This document shows positions 1-6,464 of a stretch of 34,001 bases of DNA, one piece after another (position 1 is the stretch's first letter; each line of letters opens with the position of its first letter). Source of the DNA: Actinomycetota bacterium. GTDB taxonomy: Bacteria; Actinomycetota; Actinomycetes; Streptosporangiales; Streptosporangiaceae. The stretch lies in NCBI GenBank assembly GCA_003164955.1, contig PLRW01000043.1, forward strand, positions 8,310-42,310, given 5' to 3'. Under the pieces are notes generated by a model. That model did not search any database, was not told the DNA's origin, and saw only the letters and a list, made by a program, of their open reading frames with translations. Position numbers and translations under genes: made by a program.

Positions 1-2
1 CG

Positions 3-617
3 GAGCCGGCGGAGGCAGCGGAGCCAACAGGACCAGCAGAGGCAGCAGAGGCAACGGAGGCAACGGGCTGGCCGACCGGGGAGACGGGCGACACGTCCGC
101 TGCCGCCGAGCCTGCTTCCCCCGGCCTCGGCGTCCCTGAGCCCGTGACCCCCGGCCTCGGCGTCCCTGAGCCCGTGACCCCCGGCCTCGGCGTCCCTGAG
201 CCCGTGACCCCTGACCTGGGAGGGCCCGAGCCCGTGACCCCTGACCTGGGAGGGTCCGTGGCTCCGGAACCGGTGGTGCCTGAACTCGGCGTCCCTGAAA
301 CTGTGGGTCCGGGACAGGAACAGGAAGCCGCATCGGCCGCGGCGCCGGGCTCCGTCGACGTCGCTTTCTTGCTTCCGGCGGACGTCGGCGCCGCGCGGGT
401 GGCTTTGTGCGGGGACTTCAATGACTGGTCACCCGACGCCACCGCGCTGGAGCGCGATGATGACGGCGCCTGGCGGGTCTCCGTCCCGCTCGAGCCGGGG
501 CGCAGCTACCGCTACCGGTACCTGCTCGACGGCGAACGCTGGGAAAACGGCGGCCAGGCCGACGGTTATGAGCCGAACCCCTACGGCGGCGTCGATTCGG
601 TCATCGTGGTCGAATGA
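3..617 (+). CDS. Glycogen-binding (isoamylase early-set/CBM48-like) domain protein, 5' end outside window
   Basis: The frame is open from the left edge, so the start is probably upstream; the GTG at 144 lies inside a repeat and is unlikely to be the real start. The N-terminal part is low-complexity (Glu/Ala/Thr-rich, then Pro-Gly-Leu-Gly-Val-Pro-Glu-Pro repeats). The last ~90 residues look like an AMPK/isoamylase-type early-set domain: a beta strand, then CGDFNDWSP, a Gly-Ala-Trp strand, and YRYRYLLDGERWEN before the C-terminal SVIVVE strand. Such domains bind alpha-glucans or act as beta-sandwich modules. No catalytic domain is visible in this part. The 3' end overlaps the convergent CoA-binding gene by 37 bases. 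Family assignment is fairly sure; function is not. Confidence 0.7.
   Translation, partial: EPAEAAEPTGPAEAAEATEATGWPTGETGDTSAAAEPASPGLGVPEPVTPGLGVPEPVTPGLGVPEPVTPDLGGPEPVTPDLGGSVAPEPVVPELGVPETVGPGQEQEAASAAAPGSVDVAFLLPADVGAARVALCGDFNDWSPDATALERDDDGAWRVSVPLEPGRSYRYRYLLDGERWENGGQADGYEPNPYGGVDSVIVVE
121..250 (+). repeat. 30-nt in-frame tandem repeat
   Basis: Three perfect 30-nt copies lie at 121-150, 151-180 and 181-210, followed by two degenerate copies at 211-240 and from 241. The unit encodes a Pro/Gly/Val/Glu decapeptide (P-G-L-G-V-P-E-P-V-T), giving a proline-rich linker before the early-set domain. The exact identity of three copies points to recent slippage or duplication. Confidence 0.9.
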
Positions 618-1066
618 CCGGCGGGGGCTTCCAGCCCGAGGCGGCGCTGCTCGATGATCAGGCAGCGGTCTTCCACGTACAGCAGCCCCGCGCCCTCGGC
701 GATGGCCCGCGCCTCGGCCGAGGCGATACCCAGTTGCAGCCACAGGGCGGTGGCGCCCGCCGCGACGGCCTGGCGGGCGATCTCGGGCGCTTGCCACGGC
801 GGCCGGAACACGTCGACCAGCCCGACCTGCTCGGGGACGTCGGCGAGCGTCCGGTAGACCGGCTCACCGAGGAGTTCGCCGGCGTGCGGGTTGACCGGGA
901 TGATGCGCCAGCCGTGCCGCTGCATATACGCCGGGACGGAGTGCGCGGCCTTGGCGGGCACCGTACTCGCGCCGACCACGGTAATAGTGCGGTAACTCGT
1001 CAGGATGCGCTCGACGATAGCGTCGGTGCCGTTCACCCTGTTCACCTTAACCGGCCCGGTACTCAC
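581..1066 (-). CDS. CoA-binding domain protein (YccU-like)
   Basis: 161 residues, matching the short stand-alone CoA_binding family (Rossmann-like fold). Visible features are ITVVGASTVPAKAAHSVP near residue 30 (nucleotide/CoA loop), the GWRIIPVNPHAGELLG segment, and the VDVFRPP and LWLQLG motifs typical of the family, then a C-terminal VEDRCLIIE. The family is cytoplasmic and its physiological role is poorly known. The GTG at 1066 is a possible start but lacks a clear ribosome site; an internal GTG at 1036, preceded by AAGG, is an alternative that keeps the whole domain. It is divergent from the S4-domain gene and convergent with the glycogen-binding gene. Confidence 0.8.
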   Translation of the reverse strand: MSTGPVKVNRVNGTDAIVERILTSYRTITVVGASTVPAKAAHSVPAYMQRHGWRIIPVNPHAGELLGEPVYRTLADVPEQVGLVDVFRPPWQAPEIARQAVAAGATALWLQLGIASAEARAIAEGAGLLYVEDRCLIIEQRRLGLEAPAGHSTTMTESTPP

Positions 1067-1133
1067 CTGGCGGGACGCCGTCGGCCGCTTGACGGCCGGC
1101 GCTGCCAGCGCACCATCGCATTACAGTTGGCGG

Positions 1134-1514
1134 GTGGCCGACGATCAGACGGGACGGGTGGACAGCTGGATCTGGTCGGTCCGGCTGGCCAAGACCCGCT
1201 CGGCCGCGTCCAGCGCCTGCAAGGCGGGGCACGTCCGGGTCAACGGGGTACGCGTCAAACCCGCGCACGCGGTGCGGGCCGGCGACGAGGTGCGGCTGCG
1301 CCAGGAAGGGCGCGAGCGCATCGTGGAGGTCGCGCGGATCATCACCAAACGGGCCAGCGCCTCCGTGGCCGCCGAGTGCTACGTCGACCACAGCCCGCCC
1401 CCGCCGCCTCGTGAGGAAAAGGTCGCGGCGCCGGTCCGGGACCGCGGCGCGGGCCGTCCGACCAAGCGCGACCGCCGCAGTATCGAGCGGCTGCTCGGCC
1501 GTCCGTCGCGCTGA
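1134..1514 (+). CDS. S4-domain RNA-binding protein (Hsp15/HslR-like)
   Basis: About 126 residues from GTG 1134. The S4 domain occupies roughly residues 9-70: VDSWIWSVRLAKTRS, then the VRVNGVRVKPAHAVRAGDEVRL core, the classic small S4 fold that binds structured RNA. The basic C-terminal tail (GRPTKRDRRSIERL) is typical of actinobacterial homologues of heat-shock protein Hsp15, which acts on stalled 50S subunits in E. coli. GTG 1158 is an alternative start; an upstream ATG at 1005 would overlap the divergent CoA-binding gene and adds no conserved sequence. It appears to stand alone. Confidence 0.8.
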   Translation: MADDQTGRVDSWIWSVRLAKTRSAASSACKAGHVRVNGVRVKPAHAVRAGDEVRLRQEGRERIVEVARIITKRASASVAAECYVDHSPPPPPREEKVAAPVRDRGAGRPTKRDRRSIERLLGRPSR

Positions 1515-1634
1515 GCGGCAGGTGAGCAACCGGGCCGATGGCGACCAGCCGGGACGGCCCGTCCTCGCTCAGCCCCATTGAGTCCGCACCGCCGCCTCAC
1601 GCGCGGGCTCGGCTCCCAGAGCAGTCGGCCCCGG

Positions 1635-2054
1635 TTACCCCGCCCAGTGCGAGACGGGTGGCTGCAGCACGCAGAACTCGTTGCCGTCCGGGTCGGCGAG
1701 GATGTGCCAGCGCCAGCCGTGCTCGGTGATGGGCCGCTCCGTGCGGACCTGGGCGCCGAGACGCACCACTCTTTCCACTTCGGGTTCGAGCTGGCGCGTG
1801 CGCAGGTCGAGATGAACCCGGTTCTTGGCCTGCTTTCCGTCGGGCACCCGCTGCAGGAGGACCTCGGCGCCCTTGCCGTCGGCCGGCAGCAGAGTCTGAT
1901 AACGGCCGGTGGCCACGCCATCCCGCACATACCCCAGCACACCGGTCCAGAATTCGGCCGAACGGTCCAGATCGGAGCAGTCGATAACGACGACCAGCTC
2001 GCCCCGCAGGTACGCATGCGGCTCACGGCGCGTGGCCTGATGAGTATCCGTCAC
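1635..2054 (-). CDS. VOC family (glyoxalase/bleomycin-resistance-like) protein
   Basis: About 139 residues from GTG 2054. It has the single beta-alpha-beta-beta-beta pairs of a VOC protein: LRGELVVVIDCSDLDRSAEFWTGVLGY at the N-terminus, VHLDLRT in the middle, and ILADPDGNEFCVLQPP at the end, where a DPDGNEF turn is the family hallmark. VOC proteins of this size act as dimers in metal-dependent lyase or hydrolase reactions or as drug-binding proteins; the substrate cannot be told. It lies 22 bases after the 2077-2697 gene on the same strand and may be its downstream partner. A longer frame to 2126 exists but overlaps that gene. Confidence 0.75.
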   Translation of the reverse strand: MTDTHQATRREPHAYLRGELVVVIDCSDLDRSAEFWTGVLGYVRDGVATGRYQTLLPADGKGAEVLLQRVPDGKQAKNRVHLDLRTRQLEPEVERVVRLGAQVRTERPITEHGWRWHILADPDGNEFCVLQPPVSHWAG

Positions 2055-2076
2055 CGCACATTCATACCTTGGCCGG

Positions 2077-2697
2077 TCAGCTTGCTGTGAGGGGAATGCG
2101 CCGCGGGCGGGTGCCGGGGTGAGCACGGAGGATGGGAGCGATCATGTCGGCTAGCTGGCCGGGGTCGCCGTGGAAGGCGGCGCGGTAGTCACATTCCCAG
2201 TCCAGGTACCCGTTGTCGGCGAGGCGCACCGCGCCGAGCCAGGGCCGGGCGGGGCTGCTGACTTCGATGTCGGTGGTGGCCTCAAACGATTCCCAGTCCT
2301 CACACACTCGCAGCGTCACCGTCAGGCCCCGGTCTTGCAGGCACCGCCCGACCGCCCCTTTGAGCGGGAACGCCCGGTAGGCGTCTACGCCCGTGGTGCT
2401 GTCGGCCATGTGGGGTGCGCCGAGGATGTGCACGATGATCGCGGCCAGCGTGGCCGCATCGGCGCCGGGGCCAGGGGCGGGTTCGTAATGCCACCGGGCC
2501 CAGCCACAACCGGTGAGGGTTAAACAGGAGCGGGCGGCGGTGGCGTTAAGGACGGTCAGTTCGTGCCGGTCCCGCCAGCGGGTGCCGTGGACGCCGAACC
2601 CGGCGGTGGCCAGCCGCCGAGTGATGGTCTGCGCCGGTTCCGTGCCGGAACCGGACGCCGTGCAGGGGGGCGGTGCGGGAAGCGGTGCCTGCGTCAT
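2077..2697 (-). CDS. Hypothetical protein coupled to a small partner gene
   Basis: 206 residues from ATG 2697, chosen because it overlaps the upstream 63-residue gene by ATGA (2694-2697), the usual sign of translational coupling. I do not recognise a named domain. Visible are a Pro/Ala-rich N-terminus, a middle stretch with a CGWARWHYEP motif, an AAIIVHILG helix, and a second half with DWESFEATTDIEV and NGYLDWECDYRAAF, which suggests a soluble mixed alpha/beta fold rich in Trp. No signal peptide or membrane segment is seen. The pair stands divergent from a small GntR regulator across a promoter region with a palindrome, so control by that regulator is likely but inferred. Confidence 0.65.
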   Translation of the reverse strand: MTQAPLPAPPPCTASGSGTEPAQTITRRLATAGFGVHGTRWRDRHELTVLNATAARSCLTLTGCGWARWHYEPAPGPGADAATLAAIIVHILGAPHMADSTTGVDAYRAFPLKGAVGRCLQDRGLTVTLRVCEDWESFEATTDIEVSSPARPWLGAVRLADNGYLDWECDYRAAFHGDPGQLADMIAPILRAHPGTRPRRIPLTAS

Positions 2698-2885
2698 TGG
2701 CCGGCCACGATCTCGTCGAGGCGGTCCAGCAGGCCTTTCAGGGTGGGGTGGGCGACGATGTGGCGCCAGGTGCCGTCGTCTTTTTCGGCGGTGAAGCTCG
2801 GCCCGTCCTCGGCGTGGATCGACCAGGCGGGGTGGTCCTGGATGAACTGCTGCTGCCTGAGTTCCTGCTCGTACGGCGCTGCCAT
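2694..2885 (-). CDS. Small hypothetical protein, first gene of a coupled pair
   Basis: 63 residues from ATG 2885, with a GGGA ribosome site about seven bases upstream. It is polar and rich in Gln, Asp and Glu, with WSIHAEDGPSFTAEK, TWRHIVAHPTLKGLLDRLDEI and no cysteines. It reads as a small soluble domain ending in an amphipathic helix. No family is recognised. Its stop overlaps the start of the 2077-2697 gene by four bases. It faces the GntR regulator across about 150 bases. Confidence 0.6.
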   Translation of the reverse strand: MAAPYEQELRQQQFIQDHPAWSIHAEDGPSFTAEKDDGTWRHIVAHPTLKGLLDRLDEIVAGQ

Positions 2886-2977
2886 CGCTGCGTCCCTTAC
2901 CGACCCGTAGTTGACCCGTTGGACCGTGCCCGGTACGGGTCAGCACCGGGCACCACTTATTTAGAGTACATCGCCAT

Positions 2978-2999
2978 GTATCGCAATGCAGCGCGATAC
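2978..2999. promoter_or_regulatory. Palindrome, candidate GntR operator
   Basis: Perfect inverted repeat GTATCGC-N8-GCGATAC between the divergent hypothetical pair and the GntR gene, 41 bases before the GntR start. Position and symmetry fit an autoregulatory operator. That it binds this GntR protein is inferred. Confidence 0.5.
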
Positions 3000-3039
3000 G
3001 AGCGTTTGCCCTGGTAAACAGCCCTATAAGGTTTGCCGC

Positions 3040-3291
3040 ATGGCATCTGAGCGGCCAGAATTCGACTTCGGGTCAGTGGTCCCGCTCTACGAGCAAGCAG
3101 CCGACTACATACAGGCACGAATCGAATCCGGTGCGCTCCAGCCAGGTGACCGTTTCCCGGACATGCGCAAACTGGCCGAGGACTGGGGAATCGCCTACCA
3201 GACCGTCCGCCGGGCCATGCGTGAACTTCAGGAACGCGGCCTCGTCGTCAGCAGGGTCGGCAAGGGAACTTTCGTGAAGGAAAGAAAGTAA
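3040..3291 (+). CDS. Small GntR-family transcriptional regulator (HTH only)
   Basis: 83 residues from ATG 3040. A single winged helix-turn-helix fills the protein: PLYEQAADYIQARIESGALQPGDRFPDMRKLAEDWG, the recognition helix with TVRRAMRELQERGLV, and the wing SRVGKGTFV. There is no effector domain, unlike FadR or HutC members. Such short GntR proteins are common in actinomycetes next to hypothetical gene pairs and on integrated elements. An upstream in-frame ATG at 2986 falls inside the palindrome and adds no conserved sequence. A hairpin follows four bases after the stop. Confidence 0.85.
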   Translation: MASERPEFDFGSVVPLYEQAADYIQARIESGALQPGDRFPDMRKLAEDWGIAYQTVRRAMRELQERGLVVSRVGKGTFVKERK

Positions 3292-3294
3292 ATC

Positions 3295-3318
3295 CGAACA
3301 AGCCGCCACCCTTGTTCG
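3295..3318 (+). terminator. Hairpin after GntR gene
   Basis: Perfect 8-bp arms CGAACAAG and CTTGTTCG around an 8-base loop, starting four bases after the GntR stop. There is no T-run after it, so it may be a weak or L-shaped actinomycete-type terminator. Confidence 0.5.
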
Positions 3319-3492
3319 ATGGCGCTGGCATAGATCGAACTAGACGGTGAGCAAGCTGGCATGGGCCAGCGCGCGCAAAGCTCTGTCCGGTGAATGTGCG
3401 CGGTGACGTCCTGGGCGGACCGGGAACGTCGGCATGCGGCCGTCGTAGCCCACCGGAGAACGCTTCTCTGAACCGGAGACCGCGCGAGGCGC

Positions 3493-3547
3493 CGTTAATG
3501 CGGGCCGATGGGGGAACCGAAGCGGAGGAGGTTGCCGTCGGGGTCGA
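3493..3547 (-). pseudogene. C-terminal remnant of the VOC gene split by the TnpB element
   Basis: On the minus strand, reading up from a TAA at 3493-3495, the frame gives D-G-N-L-L-R-F-G-S-P-I-G-P-H, the typical last strand of glyoxalase/bleomycin-resistance proteins. No start belongs to it. The N-terminal part of what must be the same gene lies across the insertion element at 5041-5364 on the same strand. Removing the element rejoins a THFD end to this PDGNLLRFG segment, giving a protein of about 123 residues. A G-run at about 3538-3543 sits on the joint, so the exact cut point decides the frame. Confidence 0.75.
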
Positions 3548-3565
3548 GGATCTGCTCGCCTAATA

Positions 3566-5035
3566 GTGAGTGCTTGTGAGCGTGCGCACGTTCCAGTGAT
3601 TCGCCCTCTCCGCCGTTGCGTGGCGCAGCGCGCCCTCAGTCATAATCAGAGCCAACCGCTTGCCGGGCGAGCCGAGGACGCGAGCCGGTCTCGCATGGCC
3701 GCCGCCGGTGGGTGCCGTGCACGAGGCGGCCGCGTCGCGGGCGAACGACCCTTAGGGCCTCGCGTTCGTGGGTATGCCACCGCCGCGGAACGGCATGCCA
3801 AGACCATCCGGCTCAAGGCGCTGACGGCCCGGCTCAGCCGGGTCCAGCGGCAGGCCGGCCGCGGGGCCGTATCGGTGGTCCGCGGCGGGAAGGCGCTGCT
3901 GCGCCAGAGGAACAACCTGCGCGAGGCTGGGCTCAGCGAAGACCAGTGGCGGCGGGCGTGGGAATCGTCGCGGCTGTTCCTGACCGCCGACGGCGAGGCA
4001 GACAAGCCGTGGGGGAACGAGACGATCCGGTGGAACCCGGACGAGGGCTGGCTGGAGATCAAGCTCCCCGCCCCGCTGTCACATCTGGCGAACCAGCCGC
4101 ACGGCCGCTACCGGCTGTCCTGCCCGGCCGGGTTCTGTTACCGCGGGGATGAGGTCGCCGCCCAGGCGGCCAGTGGCGCGGTCCGGTACGACATCTCCTT
4201 CGACCCGGTACGTGACCGCTGGTATCTGGCCGCCTCCTGGACCACCGCGCCCGCCCCAGCGGCAGCGCTGGATACGCTGCGGCGGCACCCGGTCGTGGCC
4301 ATCGATGTCAACCACGGCCACCTCGCCGTCGCCGCGCTCGCCCCCGACGGCAACATCCTCGGTGTGGCGGCCACCGTTCGGCTCGACCTGGCCGGGCTGG
4401 CCACGGCCACGCGCGACGGCCACCTGCGGGCCGTCATCAGCAACCTGATCGCCACCGCCCGGCAGCACGATGCCCGCGCGATCGTGATCGAGGACCTGGA
4501 CTTCGCCGCCGCCCGCGCCGAAGGACGCGAACGGGCCGGCGGCAGGCCCGCCCGCGGCCGCCGCGGCCGGAACTTCCGCCGCGCCGTCTGCGGCCTCCCC
4601 ACCGGGAAGTTCCGGGACCGCCTGGTGCAGATGGCAGCCAACGCGGGACTGCCGGTCATCGTCGTCGACCCCGCCTACACCTCCCGCTGGGCGGCCGAGC
4701 ACTGGCTCGCCCCGCTGCGCGCACATCATCCGAAGACGACCGGTCACCACGCGGCAGCGCTGGTGATCGGGCGACGCGGGCTCGGGCACCGGGCCAGGCG
4801 CCGCGTGACAGGGAACCAGCCCGCCCCAGCGGAGGCGGCACGGCCAGCCCAGACGCGGCCCCGGACCAAACCGGCGACCAAGCCCGCACCCAGGAAACCC
4901 GCCGACCCACCAGGCCCCCGGCAGCCACCCGGCACCAAGACCGGCCGACCTCACCGGACCACGGCAGGCAACCAGGCAGCCCAAGACCGTCCGGGGCCGC
5001 CCACTGAGCAGTACTCACTACCGCTCAGTGACTAG
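3566..5035 (+). CDS. tnpB: TnpB-related RNA-guided nuclease-like protein
   Basis: 489 residues from GTG 3566. The middle and C-terminal parts match actinobacterial TnpB relatives: a GGKALLRQRNNL segment, then RuvC-I VVAIDVNHGHLAV with Asp247, RuvC-II IVIEDLDF with Glu309, and VDPAYTSRW around residue 368. Where canonical TnpB has a four-Cys zinc finger and the RuvC-III Asp of DRDxNAA, this protein has TTGHHAAALVIGRRGLG (His394-His395) and no CxxC pairs. The first ~75 residues do not resemble the usual N-terminus, so the start may be truncated or scrambled. The C-terminus is a long Pro/Arg/Thr tail whose codons also form the right-end hairpin. Known TnpBs cut DNA guided by an RNA from the element's right end; activity here is uncertain. 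Confidence 0.8.
   Translation: MSACERAHVPVIRPLRRCVAQRALSHNQSQPLAGRAEDASRSRMAAAGGCRARGGRVAGERPLGPRVRGYATAAERHAKTIRLKALTARLSRVQRQAGRGAVSVVRGGKALLRQRNNLREAGLSEDQWRRAWESSRLFLTADGEADKPWGNETIRWNPDEGWLEIKLPAPLSHLANQPHGRYRLSCPAGFCYRGDEVAAQAASGAVRYDISFDPVRDRWYLAASWTTAPAPAAALDTLRRHPVVAIDVNHGHLAVAALAPDGNILGVAATVRLDLAGLATATRDGHLRAVISNLIATARQHDARAIVIEDLDFAAARAEGRERAGGRPARGRRGRNFRRAVCGLPTGKFRDRLVQMAANAGLPVIVVDPAYTSRWAAEHWLAPLRAHHPKTTGHHAAALVIGRRGLGHRARRRVTGNQPAPAEAARPAQTRPRTKPATKPAPRKPADPPGPRQPPGTKTGRPHRTTAGNQAAQDRPGPPTEQYSLPLSD
5002..5030 (+). repeat. Right-end hairpin of the TnpB element
   Basis: Perfect 8-bp arms CACTGAGC and GCTCAGTG around 13 bases, 15 bases inside the right boundary and within the last codons of tnpB. 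Subterminal hairpins like this are where IS200/IS605 transposases bind, and where the guide-RNA scaffold of TnpB elements ends. The role here is inferred. Confidence 0.6.
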
Positions 5036-5364
5036 GAACGGTCGAAGTGGGTTCCCTCGCGCATGCCCCAGGGGGTGTCGACGGGCGGGTTGGTGTGGCC
5101 CGCGATGCCGTCCCGGGTCCACTCCGCGGCAAGCTGATCGGCGTCCCCGACGACGAGGTAGGCCACGCTGACGGTGCCGTCCGGGTAGTAGTCCGACCGG
5201 GCGGTGAGATGCATGGCCACCTTGTCCCGCTCGATGAAACCGTAGTCGTCCCCGTCCGCGTACGCGCGGACGGCGAAGCCGAGCGACGCGTAGTGATCCA
5301 GGGCGGCCCGGAGGTCCTTGACCGGGAAGATGGGGCACGCCTGCCTCATCCGGGTTCGGTCCAT
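5032..5364 (-). pseudogene. N-terminal part of the VOC gene split by the TnpB element
   Basis: From ATG 5364 it reads MDRTRMRQACPIFPVKDL, then LDHYASLGFAVRAY and WTRDGIAGHTNPP, a clear bleomycin-resistance/VOC N-terminal and central region. After GMREGTHFD the host reading stops matching: the last two codons (Arg-Ser) and the stop come from the element. The frame is otherwise intact, so a 110-residue truncated protein could still be made, but the final beta strand, which completes the fold, is missing. The missing strand is found at 3493-3547. Confidence 0.75.
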
Positions 5365-5449
5365 CGTCAGCTGGGTCCCCTCTGCCTTCGCCGCCGGTCT
5401 TCTGCTCTCGAGCCTAGAACAGGGCCCCGGCAGGACCGGCGTGGCCGGG

Positions 5450-6421
5450 CTAGACGGGGGCCTTGCGGGCGTCGGGCTCGGCGATGGTCCTGCGGCCGGG
5501 CCAGGGGCCGCGGGCCGGGGCCTGCACCGTGGCCCTGATCTCGCCCATCTGCTCGATGCCGAGGACGACCTCGTCGCCGGGGGCGAGCCAGGGGTACTCC
5601 TCCGGGCTGTGCCGGACCGACAGCTCCAGGATGCAGCCGCCCTGGCAGGTGCCGCTGCCGATGATCGATCCCGCTTCCACCCGCGAGTTCCACGAGGCGT
5701 AGGAAATCAGCTCCTCGAAGGACCAGTACGCCGAGGACCAGTGGTCGCTGCCGTACTGGCGGCCGTTGACGGTGGACGTCATCAGCAGGTCGTAGCCGTT
5801 GCCGCTGCGGCGCGAGGCCAGCTCGTCGGGGGTGACGAAGACCGGGCCCAGCGACGAGCCGAAGTCCTTGCCCTTGAATGGGCCGAGGCGCCCGTCCATC
5901 TCGCGGAACTGCAGGTCGCGGGCGGACCAGTCGCACAAGATGGTGAAGCCCGCGATCCGGTCGGCGGCGTCGTCGGCGGTGACCGAGGCCGCTTCGCGGC
6001 CGACGACCGCGCCCACCTCCAGCTCGAAGTCGAGCCGCTCCGAGCCGCCGGGGATCTCGATCGGGTCGTGCGGCCCGCGGATCGTCGCGGCGTTGCTGAA
6101 GTACCCGATCGGCTGCTCGTACCAGACGTCCGGGCCACGGCTCAGGCCGGACCGCCGCCAGGCCGGCAGGATGTGCTCCTCGAAGACCATGAAGTCGCGC
6201 ATCGACACCGGGTCGACGGGCTTCAGCAGGGCCAGGTGGCCCATATCGGACTCCCCCGCCGGGTCGGCGTGGATCGCGCCGGCCAGCGCGCGGAGCGCCT
6301 CGCCGTCGTCGCCGAAGTAGGGCTCCAGGCGGCCGGCCTCGCGGGCCATCTCGACCACGCCGTCGGGCCGGACGACGCCCAGCCGTGCACCCTGCTCAGT
6401 TCGTGCCTTGATGAATCGCAC
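5450..6421 (-). CDS. Fumarylacetoacetate hydrolase family protein (FAH1)
   Basis: 323 residues from GTG 6421. The architecture is that of larger FAH proteins. RDFMVFEEHIL around residue 83 holds the His seen in eukaryotic-type FAH. DFELEVGAVVG gives metal ligands Glu133 and Glu135, ILCDWSARD gives Asp164, KGKDF gives Lys185, and GSGTCQGG closes the site. The family hydrolyses C-C bonds of beta-diketones or decarboxylates oxo-enoates in aromatic degradation. It lies 43 bases after the importer permease on the same strand, so import and hydrolysis probably share one transcript. Product identity (fumarylacetoacetate or a ureidoglycolate-like substrate) is not decidable here. It is the most divergent of the three FAH genes in the window. 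Confidence 0.85.
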   Translation of the reverse strand: MRFIKARTEQGARLGVVRPDGVVEMAREAGRLEPYFGDDGEALRALAGAIHADPAGESDMGHLALLKPVDPVSMRDFMVFEEHILPAWRRSGLSRGPDVWYEQPIGYFSNAATIRGPHDPIEIPGGSERLDFELEVGAVVGREAASVTADDAADRIAGFTILCDWSARDLQFREMDGRLGPFKGKDFGSSLGPVFVTPDELASRRSGNGYDLLMTSTVNGRQYGSDHWSSAYWSFEELISYASWNSRVEAGSIIGSGTCQGGCILELSVRHSPEEYPWLAPGDEVVLGIEQMGEIRATVQAPARGPWPGRRTIAEPDARKAPV

Positions 6422-6464
6422 AGTGCCCCAATCAGTAGTCTTAGGCCCCCGGCGTGGCCGGGTC

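Larger units (their letters stand above)
3542..5045 (+). mobile_element. TnpB-only insertion element (IS200/IS605- or IS607-like, no transposase)
   Basis: About 1.5 kb, bounded by GGTCGA at 3542-3547 and again at 5040-5045; the host gene is interrupted between them. Subterminal inverted 8-mers are seen: TAGTGAGT at 3564-3571 and ACTCACTA at 5013-5020. A perfect hairpin (5002-5009 with 5023-5030) lies near the right end, as in IS200/IS605 elements. A self-complementary 10-mer CGTGCGCACG lies near the left end at 3581-3590. The only gene is tnpB; no Y1 or serine-recombinase TnpA is present, so any movement would need a transposase in trans. Two boundary models fit: a GG core as in IS607, or insertion 3' of TCGA as in IS605. 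Confidence 0.75.

Noticed and set aside
144..617. GTG 144 as the true start of the glycogen-binding gene.
   Set aside because: It is a repeated codon inside the 30-nt repeat, and the frame is open to the left edge.
3292..3492. Possible extra gene between GntR and the VOC remnant.
   Set aside because: No frame with a start, ribosome site and recognisable domain was found on either strand.
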